Assembly (NCBI RefSeq): GCF_023700755.1
Contig: NZ_JAMKOJ010000002.1
Coordinates: forward strand, 1-64,000
Direction of reading: 5' to 3'
From: Allorhizobium sonneratiae
Lineage (GTDB): Bacteria > Pseudomonadota > Alphaproteobacteria > Rhizobiales > Rhizobiaceae
DNA: 64,000 bases
Part shown: positions 28,374 through 37,369 of the stretch, in pieces
How positions within the stretch are numbered: position 1 is the stretch's first letter
Layout: every line of letters begins with the position of its first letter
Translations under genes and position numbers: made by a program
Notes under the pieces: model-generated
What the model saw: the letters and a program-made list of their open reading frames with translations, nothing else
Database searches by the model: none
What the model was told of the DNA's origin: nothing

Positions 28374-28946
28374 ATGAAAAAGACCCTTGGTATTCTTACG
28401 GCTTCCGCCCTGATCGCCTCTACGGCCTTGGCTCCGGCAGCCTTTGCGCAGAACACGACGCCAGCAACCAATCCGGCAGCGCCAGGATCGGTTCAGATGA
28501 ACACCACGTCCGGCGACACAACCGGCACAACAACTGGCGCCATGGGTACGACCGCCGCCACCGACACCTATCTGACCCGTCAGGGGCCGGATCAGGTTTC
28601 GGCGTCAAATTTCATCGGCCAGAATGTCTATAACAGCAACAACAAGAGCATTGGCGAAATCAACGACCTGATCATGCAGAAAAACGGTGGCATCGTCGCA
28701 GCTGTGATCGGCGTCGGCGGTTTCCTGGGCATGGGCGAGAAAAATGTCGCCGTTCCGATGAGCAAAATCACCGTGGCACAGGACACCAAAAATCCGAGTG
28801 AGTTGCATCTGACCACCACCGAGACGTCCGACAGCCTGAAGAACGCCCCGGAATACAAGACGCTGAGCGAACAGCAGTCCAATGCCAGTGGTATGAAAAT
28901 GCCGTCGCTGGACAACTCTTCGACGTCTTCGACACCGAGCAAGTAA
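28374..28946 (+). CDS. Exported PRC-barrel domain protein
   Basis: 190 residues: a signal peptide (MKKTLGILTASALIASTALAPAAFA), a Thr/Ala/Gly-rich low-complexity stretch (26-65), then a PRC-barrel-like domain (about 75-150) with SNNKSIGEINDLIMQKNGGIVAAVIGVGGFLG split over its strands, and a Ser/Thr-rich tail. Such small secreted PRC proteins are common in Rhizobiaceae and are probably periplasmic; their function is unknown. Confidence 0.85.
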   Translation: MKKTLGILTASALIASTALAPAAFAQNTTPATNPAAPGSVQMNTTSGDTTGTTTGAMGTTAATDTYLTRQGPDQVSASNFIGQNVYNSNNKSIGEINDLIMQKNGGIVAAVIGVGGFLGMGEKNVAVPMSKITVAQDTKNPSELHLTTTETSDSLKNAPEYKTLSEQQSNASGMKMPSLDNSSTSSTPSK

Positions 28947-28953
28947 GTGTTTT

Positions 28954-28979
28954 GCGCCCCGGACTGCCGTCCGGGGCGC
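28954..28979 (+). terminator. Hairpin terminator after the PRC-barrel gene
   Basis: Perfect 11-bp stem GCGCCCCGGAC/GTCCGGGGCGC with TGCC loop, 8 bp after the stop codon. No T-run follows; the convergent Kef-type gene ends 45 bp further on, so it may serve both. Confidence 0.65.
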
Positions 28980-29024
28980 CCTGCCGTCCGCATCTCCTGC
29001 CGTGACGACACGCCTCCGATCGTT

Positions 29025-30806
29025 TCAGGAGACAGCCGTGTCATCCATCTCGGCTGCGCGCTTGGGGCGTATCAACGGCTCCGGCCGCACATACATCATA
29101 TGCGCGCCACCCTGCGGCCCTTCCACCGCCTGGATTTGCAGTCGCTCTTCATCGCGGCGGCGGATATCCTCCTCGATTTCCCGCGCCATCTCCTCCTCGA
29201 CACCCAAAGCTTCGATGGTCATGCGCCCGAATTTCAACCCCGATTCCAGCGTTTCGCGCAGTTCATATTCAACATTGCGCGCCCGAAGCGACAGGCTGTG
29301 GATACGGTCATAGGAGCGCACGAAGAGCCGTACATGCGGAAACTCCTCGCCGATCAGATCGACAATCCGATCAGTCACCTCGCGTTTTTGCGTACAGACG
29401 GCGACGATCTTGGCTTTTTCGATGCCAGCGGCGCGCAGAATATCCAGCCGCGTGCCATCGCCGAAATAGATGCGGAAACCGAAAGACGAGGCCTGACGGA
29501 TACGATCGGCCGAATCGTCGATAATGGTCACATCGCGACCGCTGGCCAACAGGATCTGCGCGGCAATCTGGCCGAAACGGGAAAACCCGATCATCAGCAC
29601 ATCGGAACCCGCCCCTTGAAAATCCTCCTCGAGTTCCTCATGCCGCTCCGCGCTCATAAGGTAACGCGCCAGCGCCGCCACCAGTGGCGTCAGCGCCATG
29701 GTCAGCGTCACCACGGAAATCAGCAGGGATGAGGTGGCGCTGGAAAAAAGCCCGGCAGCGGCGGCCGTGCTGAACAGCACGAAGCCGAATTCACCACCCT
29801 GCGGCAGGAGGGCTGCAATACGCAGGCTGTCGTCATGGTCGGAGCCGAACAGGCGGCAGAGCAGATAGATGCTCACCCCCTTGACCAGGATGACCACCGG
29901 CAGGGCCAGCGCAATCAGCCAGAGATTGTCGAGGATGACGTCGAAACGCACGGAAAGCCCCACCGCCATGAAAAACAGCGCCTGGAGAATGCCGCGAAAC
30001 GGCTCGATATCGGTCTCAAGCTCATGGCGATAGGAGGATTCGGCCAGCATGACACCGGACAGAAAGGCCCCCATAGCCATGGAAAGCCCCGCCGCCTCCA
30101 TCAGCATGGCCGAGCCCAGCACGATGAACAAGGCGGCGGCAATCATCACGTCACGCGCACCGGTGCGGGCAATGATCTGAAACAGCGGCGTCAGGAGAAA
30201 CCGGCCCGCCAGTACCATGCTGCACGTGGCGGCGACCGGCAGCGCAATCGACAGCCAGAGCGGCGAGGTCGCATCGCCTGAGCGCGCGCCCAGAATGGAG
30301 ATCAGCGCCAGAAGCGGCACGATGGCCAGATCCTGAAACAGCAGAATGGAAAAACTGCGCTGACCATAACGGCTGTTGACGTCATTACGGTCATTGAGGA
30401 TCTGTAGGGCAAAGGCAGTGGAGGACATCGCCAGACCGAAACCGGCAATGATCGCCCCATGCCAGGCCATGAGCCCGCTAAAAAACAGGATCCCCGTCAA
30501 CAGCCCTCCACAAAGGAGAACCTGCATCAGGCCAAGGCCGAAAATATCCGAACGCATCCGCCACAGCGTCGAAGGCTTCAGCTCCAGCCCGATGATAAAC
30601 AGCAGGAACACCACTCCAAGCTCGGCAATCGGCAGGATTTCCTCCGCGCCGCTGATCACATGGGCGATGGGTCCGATCACTGCGCCCGCGGCCAGATAGC
30701 CCAGCACCGTACCCAGACCGAAACGGCGGAAAAGCGGGGCTGCCACCACCGCACCACCCAGCAGCACCAGCGCCTCGGTAAACAGAAGTGTCGGCGTGTT
30801 GCTCAT
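29025..30806 (-). CDS. Kef-type K+/H+ antiporter with TrkA-N domain (CPA2 family)
   Basis: From ATG 30806 (GAAAGG 6 nt upstream) it has 593 residues: about 12 membrane helices in a Na+/H+-exchanger fold (1-390), with ELGVVFLLFIIGLELKPSTLW and GLAMSSTAFALQIL, then an RCK/TrkA-N nucleotide-binding domain starting VLMIGFSRFGQIAAQILLASG (about 410-530). It probably exports K+ in exchange for H+ under electrophile or osmotic stress. The open frame extending to 31007 is not credible as coding. Confidence 0.93.
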   Translation of the reverse strand: MSNTPTLLFTEALVLLGGAVVAAPLFRRFGLGTVLGYLAAGAVIGPIAHVISGAEEILPIAELGVVFLLFIIGLELKPSTLWRMRSDIFGLGLMQVLLCGGLLTGILFFSGLMAWHGAIIAGFGLAMSSTAFALQILNDRNDVNSRYGQRSFSILLFQDLAIVPLLALISILGARSGDATSPLWLSIALPVAATCSMVLAGRFLLTPLFQIIARTGARDVMIAAALFIVLGSAMLMEAAGLSMAMGAFLSGVMLAESSYRHELETDIEPFRGILQALFFMAVGLSVRFDVILDNLWLIALALPVVILVKGVSIYLLCRLFGSDHDDSLRIAALLPQGGEFGFVLFSTAAAAGLFSSATSSLLISVVTLTMALTPLVAALARYLMSAERHEELEEDFQGAGSDVLMIGFSRFGQIAAQILLASGRDVTIIDDSADRIRQASSFGFRIYFGDGTRLDILRAAGIEKAKIVAVCTQKREVTDRIVDLIGEEFPHVRLFVRSYDRIHSLSLRARNVEYELRETLESGLKFGRMTIEALGVEEEMAREIEEDIRRRDEERLQIQAVEGPQGGAHMMYVRPEPLIRPKRAAEMDDTAVS

Positions 30807-30943
30807 GGTCGGCCTTTCAGAAGGAGAAAACGGGGCAGAAGGATAAAACGAGGCAGATCGACAAAGCTGTAGGGAGAATCGCAGCCATGCCTTGATGTGT
30901 CGTGTCAGGCACAATAAATGGAGAGCAGAAGAAAGGCCAAGCC

Positions 30944-32290
30944 ATGTCAGCTGAAATTCCCTCCGACCATCTTCTCGAACGTGCCCATCGTCTGGTCGAG
31001 CTTGCACTCAAGGCCGGTGCCGATGCGGCAGACGCCGTCGTGGTGCGCTCGCGCGCCCATGGGGTGAGCCTCAGGCTGGGCAAGGTCGAATCGACCGAAT
31101 CCTCCGAAAGCGATGATTTCTCGCTGCGGGTCTTCCTGGGCCGCAAGGTGGCGTCGGTCTCGGCCAATCCCGGTTTCGATCTGGCAACCCTTGCCGAACG
31201 CGCCGTCGCCATGGCGAAAGTTTCGCCGGAAGACCCCTTTGCCGGTCTTGCCGATGCAAGTGATCTGGCCGCAAGCTTTGCCGATCTTGATCTCTACGAT
31301 CCGACAGTATTGTCCACCGAAGCCCTGACCGAGGCCGCCCTTGCCATGGAAGAGGCAGCCCGCAGCGTTTCCGGCGTGAGCAATTCTCTGGGCGCCAGCG
31401 CCTCTGCCGGCATGGGCGGGCTGGTGCTTGTTACCTCGAACGGCTTTTCCGGCAGTTATCAGGCCTCGCGCTTTTCCCGCTCGGTCGGTGTGATCGCCGG
31501 TGAAGGCACCGCCATGGAGCGCGATCACGATTTCGACAGCACCCTGCATTATGAGGATCTTGAAAGCGCCGAAACCATCGGCTTGCGGGCAGGTGAGCGC
31601 GCCGTGCGCCGCCTTCATCCGAAGAAGATCGACACCCGCAAAGGTCTGACGGTGGTTTACGATCCTCGAGCGGCCCGCAGCATTGCCGGGCATATCGCCG
31701 CCGCCATCAATGGCGCATCCGTAGCGCGCAAAACATCCTTCCTGCGCGACAGCATGGGCAAACAGGTATTGAAGCCGGGTCTCAACATCACAGATGATCC
31801 GCTGATCCGGCGCGGCAATGCCTCGCGCCCCTTCGACGGCGAAGGCGTCCGCGGCGAGAAGCTGACGATGATCGAGGATGGCGTGCTGCGCCACTGGTTC
31901 CTCTCATCGTCCATTGCCCGCGAACTGGGGCTGAAAACCAATGGACGCGGTGCGCGCGGCGGCACCTCCGTTTCCGCCTCCTCCACCAATCTGGCGCTGG
32001 AGCCGGGTGATATTTCGCCGGAAGACCTGATCCGCGCGGTCGGCACCGGGCTTTACGTCACCGATATGATCGGCCATGGCGTCAACATGGTCACCGGCGA
32101 TTACAGCCGCGGCGTCTCCGGCTTCCTGATCGAAAACGGTGAACTGACCGCCCCGGTCTCGGAAGTGACGATTGCCTCAAACCTCAAGGACATGTTCGCG
32201 CGCATCACGCCGGCAAACGACATCGACCGCAGCTTCGGCACGGCAGCCCCCACGCTTGCCATCGAAAACATGACATTGGCGGGTCAATAA
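30944..32290 (+). CDS. pmbA: TldE/PmbA family metalloprotease subunit
   Basis: 448 residues from ATG 30944 (GAAAGG upstream). It has the TldD/PmbA layout: N-terminal dimer domain with SLRLGKVESTESSESDDFSLRVFLGRKV (split), a central domain and a C-terminal NxxTGDYSRGVSGFLIENGEL stretch. PmbA works with TldD to process peptides such as microcin precursors and the antitoxin CcdA. The protein lacks the HExxxH zinc motif of TldD, as expected for the PmbA subunit. The IMPase-family gene follows by 12 bp. Confidence 0.93.
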   Translation: MSAEIPSDHLLERAHRLVELALKAGADAADAVVVRSRAHGVSLRLGKVESTESSESDDFSLRVFLGRKVASVSANPGFDLATLAERAVAMAKVSPEDPFAGLADASDLAASFADLDLYDPTVLSTEALTEAALAMEEAARSVSGVSNSLGASASAGMGGLVLVTSNGFSGSYQASRFSRSVGVIAGEGTAMERDHDFDSTLHYEDLESAETIGLRAGERAVRRLHPKKIDTRKGLTVVYDPRAARSIAGHIAAAINGASVARKTSFLRDSMGKQVLKPGLNITDDPLIRRGNASRPFDGEGVRGEKLTMIEDGVLRHWFLSSSIARELGLKTNGRGARGGTSVSASSTNLALEPGDISPEDLIRAVGTGLYVTDMIGHGVNMVTGDYSRGVSGFLIENGELTAPVSEVTIASNLKDMFARITPANDIDRSFGTAAPTLAIENMTLAGQ

Positions 32291-32302
32291 GGACCGGATC
32301 GG

Positions 32303-33118
32303 ATGAACCAGAGCGGAGCCGACCTTGACGGCGCATGGAGTGACGATCTTCGGTTGATTGCCGAGGCCGCCACCGATGCCGGTCGGCTGGCGCTCAGCCA
32401 TTTCGGCGCATCGCCAGAGGTCTGGTGGAAGAATGAGGGCCGCTCCCCGGTCAGCGCCGCCGATTATGCCGCCAACGCCCTGCTGGAAGCACGGCTGCGG
32501 CCTGCCCGACCCGGCTATGGCTGGCTGTCGGAAGAAACCGATGACGATCAGACCCGGCTCGATCGCGAGACCGTCTTCATCATCGATCCGATCGACGGCA
32601 CGCGCGCCTTTCTCGCCGGGCAGAAAACCTGGTGCGTGTCTGTGGCGGTCGTCCATCAGGGACGTCCGGTGGCTGCAGCGCTTGTTGCACCGGCGCTCGA
32701 TGAGATTTTTCTCGCCTCCGCCACCGGCCCCGCCCTGCTAAACGGCCAGGTCCTGAGCGTGACGCCGTTTCGCGACGATGCCGTGCTGGATGTCGCCTCT
32801 CCCGCAGAATTGATCGGTGCATTTGCCGAAAGGGAAACGGCACAAAGCCTTAACCGCGTGCCGCATGTGCCGTCGCTGGCCTATCGCATCGCCATGGTGG
32901 CGGCAGGGCGGATCGATGCGACGCTGGTGTTGAAGAATGCGCATGACTGGGATCTCGCCGCTGCCGACCTGATCCTTGAAAAGGCAGGCGGCGTGCTGAT
33001 CAGCACCGATGGCACCCCCCTCACCTATAATCGTGCCAGGGTCCGCCACGGCCATCTTGCCGCCGCCGGACGCGAGGCAATCACGCGGCTGATACCGGTT
33101 TTTTCCACATTTGTATGA
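32303..33118 (+). CDS. Inositol monophosphatase/3'(2'),5'-bisphosphate nucleotidase family protein
   Basis: 271 residues of the Mg2+-dependent, Li+-sensitive phosphatase fold. Motifs: LSEET (about 74-78), the metal-binding IDPIDGTRAFLAG (about 94-106) and HDWDLAAADLILEKAGG (about 214-230). It could act on inositol phosphates or on PAP (CysQ-like); the IDPIDGT..F form with WCVSVA fits CysQ-like enzymes somewhat better. It is 12 bp downstream of pmbA and probably co-transcribed. Confidence 0.88.
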   Translation: MNQSGADLDGAWSDDLRLIAEAATDAGRLALSHFGASPEVWWKNEGRSPVSAADYAANALLEARLRPARPGYGWLSEETDDDQTRLDRETVFIIDPIDGTRAFLAGQKTWCVSVAVVHQGRPVAAALVAPALDEIFLASATGPALLNGQVLSVTPFRDDAVLDVASPAELIGAFAERETAQSLNRVPHVPSLAYRIAMVAAGRIDATLVLKNAHDWDLAAADLILEKAGGVLISTDGTPLTYNRARVRHGHLAAAGREAITRLIPVFSTFV

Positions 33119-33322
33119 GGGTTTGGTAACGCTTACCGGCATACACACGGCATATGGTTGACCTTGCCCGGAAAATCGCGCAGAGGAAAACCTCATTTCA
33201 TGGCGCGTTTGCCCGGCAAAACGGAAACCGGCTTGTCTTGCGGGCAGACAGACGCAGAACGCATCGGACCCTGTACTGCTTAACGGAGCAGGCTCGGGAC
33301 TATGGACAAGGAAGCAACGGAC

Positions 33323-33556
33323 ATGAACGGCACAGGCGAAAAGAAACAATTGCTGCATCTGGTGTTCGGCGGCGAGCTGAGCAACCTGGAAGAGTTGCAG
33401 TTCCGCAACCTCAACGAACTCGACATTGTCGGCATCTATCCCGACTATGCCAGCGCGCTGGTTGCCTGGAAATCCAAGGCGCAGCAGACCGTCGACAACG
33501 CCCATATGCGCTATTTCATCGTCCATATGCACCGGCTGCTCGATCCGCAGAACTGA
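33323..33556 (+). CDS. DUF4170 small protein
   Basis: 77 residues from ATG 33323 (AAGGAAG 8 nt upstream); ATG 33302 is an in-frame alternative. The sequence QLLHLVFGGELSNLEELQF and MRYFIVHMHRLLDPQ are diagnostic of DUF4170, found in alphaproteobacteria near Kdo/lipid A genes, as here before waaA. The function is unknown. Confidence 0.85.
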   Translation: MNGTGEKKQLLHLVFGGELSNLEELQFRNLNELDIVGIYPDYASALVAWKSKAQQTVDNAHMRYFIVHMHRLLDPQN

Positions 33557-33691
33557 CCTGGCAAGGTGGCCAGGGGGTGTTCGACAGCGGCCCGTCAGCG
33601 CCGTCACGTCAGTTTTTAGTCTCCTGGCCGGTCGCGCCTTGAAGTATCCTCATTCAAATTGTCTTGATTCAAGGCGCTCTCATGGAGGATC

Positions 33692-33760
33692 ATGGCCAAC
33701 CGGCTGAAATGGTACGGTTGTCTTTGCTCCGGTTGGCCGGACAAGGCAGTTCATTTGTAA
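33692..33760 (+). CDS. Possible short leader peptide before waaA
   Basis: A 22-codon frame (MANRLKWYGCLCSGWPDKAV...) starts at ATG 33692 with GGAGG 3 nt upstream and ends at TAA 33758-33760. It lies in the 260-bp gap before waaA. Its good ribosome site and two Cys/three Trp-Tyr residues are notable, but there is no homology support. It might instead be chance. Confidence 0.25.
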   Translation: MANRLKWYGCLCSGWPDKAVHL

Positions 33761-33817
33761 AGCGTTGCTTTCAGACTAGGAAGGCACGCCGCTCTCGAGT
33801 TGAAGGTTTCACGTCGC

Positions 33818-35134
33818 ATGAGCGCATTGGCCCAAATTGCATTGATCGCCTATCGCTGCGCCGGCATTGCGGGCTATCCTTGCGCCGGGCTTTTTTTAAA
33901 TCTTCGCGCCCGGCGCGGCAAGGAAGACCGCGCCCGCAAGATGGAGCGGGTCGGCTATGCCAGCGCCAACCGCCCGCGTGGACCGCTGGTCTGGGTTCAT
34001 GCGGCAAGCGTCGGCGAGATGATGGCCGTCTCCACCTTGATGCGGGAATTGCGTCGCGCCGACATCAACGTGCTGTTGACCACCGGCACCGTCACTTCGG
34101 CGGAAATGGCCAGCAACCGGCTTCAGGTCGATGTGATCCACCAATATGTGCCGCTCGATGCGCTGCCAGCCGTGCGCCGTTTTCTCGATTACTGGCATCC
34201 CGATCTCGCGATCGGGGTGGAATCGGAAATCTGGCCTGCAACGCTATCGGAGCTTAATCGCCGGAAAATTCCGCAGGTTCTGGTCAATGCAAGACTGTCG
34301 GATCGTTCCTTCAAGCGGTGGCAGAAACATCCGCTTGTGGCCCATTCGCTGTTTTCGCAGCTGGCCATGGTGATTGCCCAGTCCGATCTGGATGCCGAAC
34401 GGTTTCGCGATCTCGGCGCCTGGCCGGTGATCACTTCCGGCAATATCAAGGTCGAGACCGATGCGCCGCCCTGCGATCCCGCCCTTCTGTCGGTCTATGA
34501 CGCACAGATCGGTCATCGCAAGACCTGGGCGGCCACCTCCACCGCCGAAGGCGAGGAAAAGGTTGCGGCCATGGTACATCGGGCGCTGAAAGCGCATATG
34601 GGGCAATTGACCATCATCGTGCCCCGCCATATCGAACGCGCCGACGAGATCGAAGCCATGATGACGGCGCAGGGCCTGACGGTTGCAAGGCGCAGCCGCA
34701 ACGATCCGATCACCCCCGACACCGATATTTTTCTCGGCGACAGCATGGGCGAGATGGGGCTTTATCTCAGGCTGACGGAAATCGCCTTTGTCGGCCGCTC
34801 GCTCGTCGCCAAAGGCGGCGGCAATCCGCTGGAACCGGCGGTGCTCGGCTGTGCAGTCCTGAGCGGCCCGCATGTGGAGAATTTCCGCGACACCTATCAA
34901 GCCCTGGTGAAAAAAGGCGCGGCACGATTGGTGCGCGATGCTGAAATGCTGGCCAAGGGCGTGCATTTTCTGATGAACAATCCGGTGACCCGCCACAAGA
35001 TGGCCGATGCCGGCATGGAAACCGTGCAGGACATGCGCGGTGCGCTTTCGGCGACGATGAAGGCGCTGGAACCCTTCACCCATCCGCTGACCATGCAGGC
35101 AAGGCTGGAACCGAGAACGGCGGCAGGCGAATGA
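33818..35134 (+). CDS. waaA: 3-deoxy-D-manno-octulosonic acid (Kdo) transferase
   Basis: 438 residues from ATG 33818 (GAAGG upstream; TTG 33800 also in frame). An N-terminal membrane anchor precedes WVHAASVGE (the conserved region with the catalytic Glu), HQYVPLDALPAVRRFLDYW, ESEIWP and LGDSMGEMGLY...KGGGNPLEPA of GT30 Kdo transferases. It attaches Kdo residues to lipid IVA at the inner membrane. It overlaps the next gene by 4 bp (ATGA). Confidence 0.95.
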   Translation: MSALAQIALIAYRCAGIAGYPCAGLFLNLRARRGKEDRARKMERVGYASANRPRGPLVWVHAASVGEMMAVSTLMRELRRADINVLLTTGTVTSAEMASNRLQVDVIHQYVPLDALPAVRRFLDYWHPDLAIGVESEIWPATLSELNRRKIPQVLVNARLSDRSFKRWQKHPLVAHSLFSQLAMVIAQSDLDAERFRDLGAWPVITSGNIKVETDAPPCDPALLSVYDAQIGHRKTWAATSTAEGEEKVAAMVHRALKAHMGQLTIIVPRHIERADEIEAMMTAQGLTVARRSRNDPITPDTDIFLGDSMGEMGLYLRLTEIAFVGRSLVAKGGGNPLEPAVLGCAVLSGPHVENFRDTYQALVKKGAARLVRDAEMLAKGVHFLMNNPVTRHKMADAGMETVQDMRGALSATMKALEPFTHPLTMQARLEPRTAAGE

Positions 35135-35841
35135 ACGAAAAAACCGACGCAATCAAAGGCATTCTTTTCGACAAGGACGGCACGCTGATCGATTACGATC
35201 TGAGCTGGGCGCCGGTCAACCGGGCGCTGGCGCTGGCGGCAGCCAGGGGCGATGCGGTTCTGGCCGACCGGCTTCTGTCTGCCTGCGGCATGGACCCGGT
35301 GAGCGGCCATGTCACCCCCGACAGCCTGCTTGCAGCCGGCACGGCAGCGGATATTGCAAAGGGGCTGATTGAGGCGGGCTCCACCGTGCCGCTTGCAGCG
35401 CTGACGCGCGAACTTGACGATATTTTCGCCGCCTCCGTCGAGATGAGCGTGCCGGTCACCGATCTTTCAGCGCTTTTTTCCCGGCTGAAGGCCAAGGGAT
35501 TGAAGCTCGGCATTGCCTCCTCCGACAATGAACGGTCGATCCGGGCGCTGGTGCAGCGTTTTGGCCTTGACGATCATGTAGATTTCATCGCCGGTTACGA
35601 CAGCGGCCACGGTTCCAAACCGGAGCCGGGCATGATCATCGGCTTTTGTGCCGCAACCGGTCTTGCCCCCACCGAGGTGGCGATGGTCGGTGACAACAAT
35701 CACGATCTGATCATGGCCAGAAACGCAGGCGCGGGGCTGGCCATCGGCGTTCTGACCGGCACCGGCACGAAGGAAAGCCTTGGGCGCTTTAGCGACCATT
35801 GCCTGATGAGCATCAGCCAACTCGACGAAATGTTCGTCTGA
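35131..35841 (+). CDS. HAD-superfamily phosphatase (phosphoglycolate phosphatase-like)
   Basis: 236 residues. The HAD motifs are visible: FDKDGTLIDYD (motif I, about 13-23), IASSDNE (motif II Ser), Lys in GSKPEPGMI (motif III) and VGDNNHDLIMA (motif IV). The cap domain lies between motifs I and II. Its start overlaps the waaA stop (ATGA) and lpxK follows after 61 bp, so it is embedded in the Kdo/lipid A operon. A role in Kdo-8-phosphate or sugar phosphate metabolism is possible but only inferred from context. Confidence 0.85.
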   Translation: MNEKTDAIKGILFDKDGTLIDYDLSWAPVNRALALAAARGDAVLADRLLSACGMDPVSGHVTPDSLLAAGTAADIAKGLIEAGSTVPLAALTRELDDIFAASVEMSVPVTDLSALFSRLKAKGLKLGIASSDNERSIRALVQRFGLDDHVDFIAGYDSGHGSKPEPGMIIGFCAATGLAPTEVAMVGDNNHDLIMARNAGAGLAIGVLTGTGTKESLGRFSDHCLMSISQLDEMFV

Positions 35842-35902
35842 TGCCTGCCGCTTGTACCTTCGCTGCGCATGAAGACGCCTTTCAGGACCAGGGACCACCG
35901 TC

Positions 35903-36940
35903 ATGGCGCTGAAAGCTCCGGCCTTCTGGTGGCGTAAACCTGGTCTGGCCGCTTTCGCCTTGCAGCCGCTTTGCCTGATCTATGGACGCATATCTGGACA
36001 GACCCTGATAAGGCGGATGGCATCGGCTGACCAGCCAGACGTCAATGTCCCGGTGATCTGTATCGGCAATCTGACGCTCGGCGGCGCAGGCAAGACACCG
36101 ACAACGTTGGCGCTCGCCAGAACCGCCACCGCCATGGGGCTGAAACCGGGATTTCTCACCCGCGGCTATGGCGGCAAGGTAACGCAGGCCCATCGTGTCG
36201 ATCCGCAGCACAACACAGCCGTCGAGGTGGGCGATGAAGCGCTGCTTCTGGCACAAGCCGGGCTGACGGTGGCGGCACCCGACCGGGCCGCGGGAGCACA
36301 AGCACTGATACGGGCAGGCGCCGACCTGATCCTGATGGATGACGGTTTCCAGAGCGCCCGGCTGTTTTACGATTTCGCCGTGATCGTTGCCGATGCCCGG
36401 CAGGGGATTGGCAACGGGCATGTCTTTCCCGCCGGGCCGCTGCGCGCGCCGCTTGCAGCCCAGCTTGCCCATGTCGGGGCATTTGTCCTGATTGGCGAAG
36501 GCGATGGCGCAGGGACGATTGCGGATCTGGGACGGCGTGCCGACAAACCGGTGTTCAGCGCCTCTATCCGGCCCGTTTCCGGCTTTTCACTCAGGCAAAA
36601 ACGGGTTCTGGCCTTTGCCGGCATTGCCGATCCGGAAAAATTCTACCGGACATTGGCTGAACTGGGAGCGGAAATCGTCACCACCCGGTCCTTCGGCGAC
36701 CATCAGCCGTTCTCTGCCGCGGCCATGGCCGATCTGCTCGACACAGCGAAACAGCAGGACCTGACGCTGGTGACGACAGCCAAGGATCGCGCCCGCCTGA
36801 GCGGCCTCATCCATCCCGATGCAAAACGGCTGATCGATGTGACAGAGATTGTCGAGATCGATCTTGTTTTTTCCGATCCTAACACACCGCAGTTTTTGAT
36901 CGAAACGGCCATGACCCGCTATCGCCAGCGCCAAATATGA
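35903..36940 (+). CDS. lpxK: Tetraacyldisaccharide 4'-kinase
   Basis: 345 residues. LpxK phosphorylates the 4' position of the lipid A precursor at the inner membrane. The P-loop NLTLGGAGKTPTTLALA (about 55-71), FLTRGYGG, MDDGFQ (conserved DDGFQ) and AFAGIADPEKFY are family-specific. It follows waaA and the HAD gene in one operon-like run. Confidence 0.95.
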   Translation: MALKAPAFWWRKPGLAAFALQPLCLIYGRISGQTLIRRMASADQPDVNVPVICIGNLTLGGAGKTPTTLALARTATAMGLKPGFLTRGYGGKVTQAHRVDPQHNTAVEVGDEALLLAQAGLTVAAPDRAAGAQALIRAGADLILMDDGFQSARLFYDFAVIVADARQGIGNGHVFPAGPLRAPLAAQLAHVGAFVLIGEGDGAGTIADLGRRADKPVFSASIRPVSGFSLRQKRVLAFAGIADPEKFYRTLAELGAEIVTTRSFGDHQPFSAAAMADLLDTAKQQDLTLVTTAKDRARLSGLIHPDAKRLIDVTEIVEIDLVFSDPNTPQFLIETAMTRYRQRQI

Positions 36941-36952
36941 GCGCTTTTCCTC

Positions 36953-37186
36953 TCAGCCCCGCTTCTGGTTCGGCAGGTTTCCGGCCCGCCGTTCGGCTTC
37001 CAGCGAGGCGCTGGCATCGACATAGGCTTCCTGCCGGTCGACACTCCAATATTTCAGCTCATCAATGGTGATCGGCCTGCCGGTCACGGCACAGACGACA
37101 TAGGAGCCGGGCGAGGTGATCTGGAAATCGCCGTCGAGATACCGAACCATCGCCTCACGATTGCCGCTGCCTTCAAACCGGTTCAT
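36953..37186 (-). CDS. DUF2093 small protein
   Basis: 77 residues from ATG 37186 (GGAG 6 nt upstream; an upstream in-frame ATG at 37207 lacks a site). The segment VRYLDGDFQITSPGSYVVCAVTG and PITIDELKYWSVDRQEAYV define DUF2093, a small alphaproteobacterial protein with a possible zinc-ribbon-like fold, though only one Cys is present here. It is convergent with lpxK. Function unknown. Confidence 0.85.
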   Translation of the reverse strand: MNRFEGSGNREAMVRYLDGDFQITSPGSYVVCAVTGRPITIDELKYWSVDRQEAYVDASASLEAERRAGNLPNQKRG

Positions 37187-37265
37187 CACATGCTCCTTCA
37201 CGATCAAGTCTCACATAGCCTCTTGGTACAACAATTTCCAGAGGCCGTGCTGTATAATGCGGAAC

Positions 37266-37369
37266 CCTCGAAGCGTCCGAAAACCGGTTCATCAGACGTG
37301 CTCTGACTCTTTGTTTTAACGCATTTGCGGACGGAAAACCGTTTCACACATTTCCTGGAAAAGCTCTAA
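37266..37369 (+). repeat. Dispersed intergenic repeat, family A copy overlapping the mutL stop codon
   Basis: The left part is degenerate (GTGCTCT end at 37304); GACTCTTTGTTTTAACGCAT follows, then GAAAACCGTTTCACACATTT and the closing AAGCTCTAA. CTA at 37366-37368 is the TAG stop of mutL on the minus strand, so the element provides the end of that gene. Confidence 0.8.

Noticed and set aside
33664..34257. 197-codon plus-strand frame overlapping the start of waaA
   Set aside because: It overlaps the well-supported waaA in another frame; its Arg/Ser-rich peptide is typical of a shadow.
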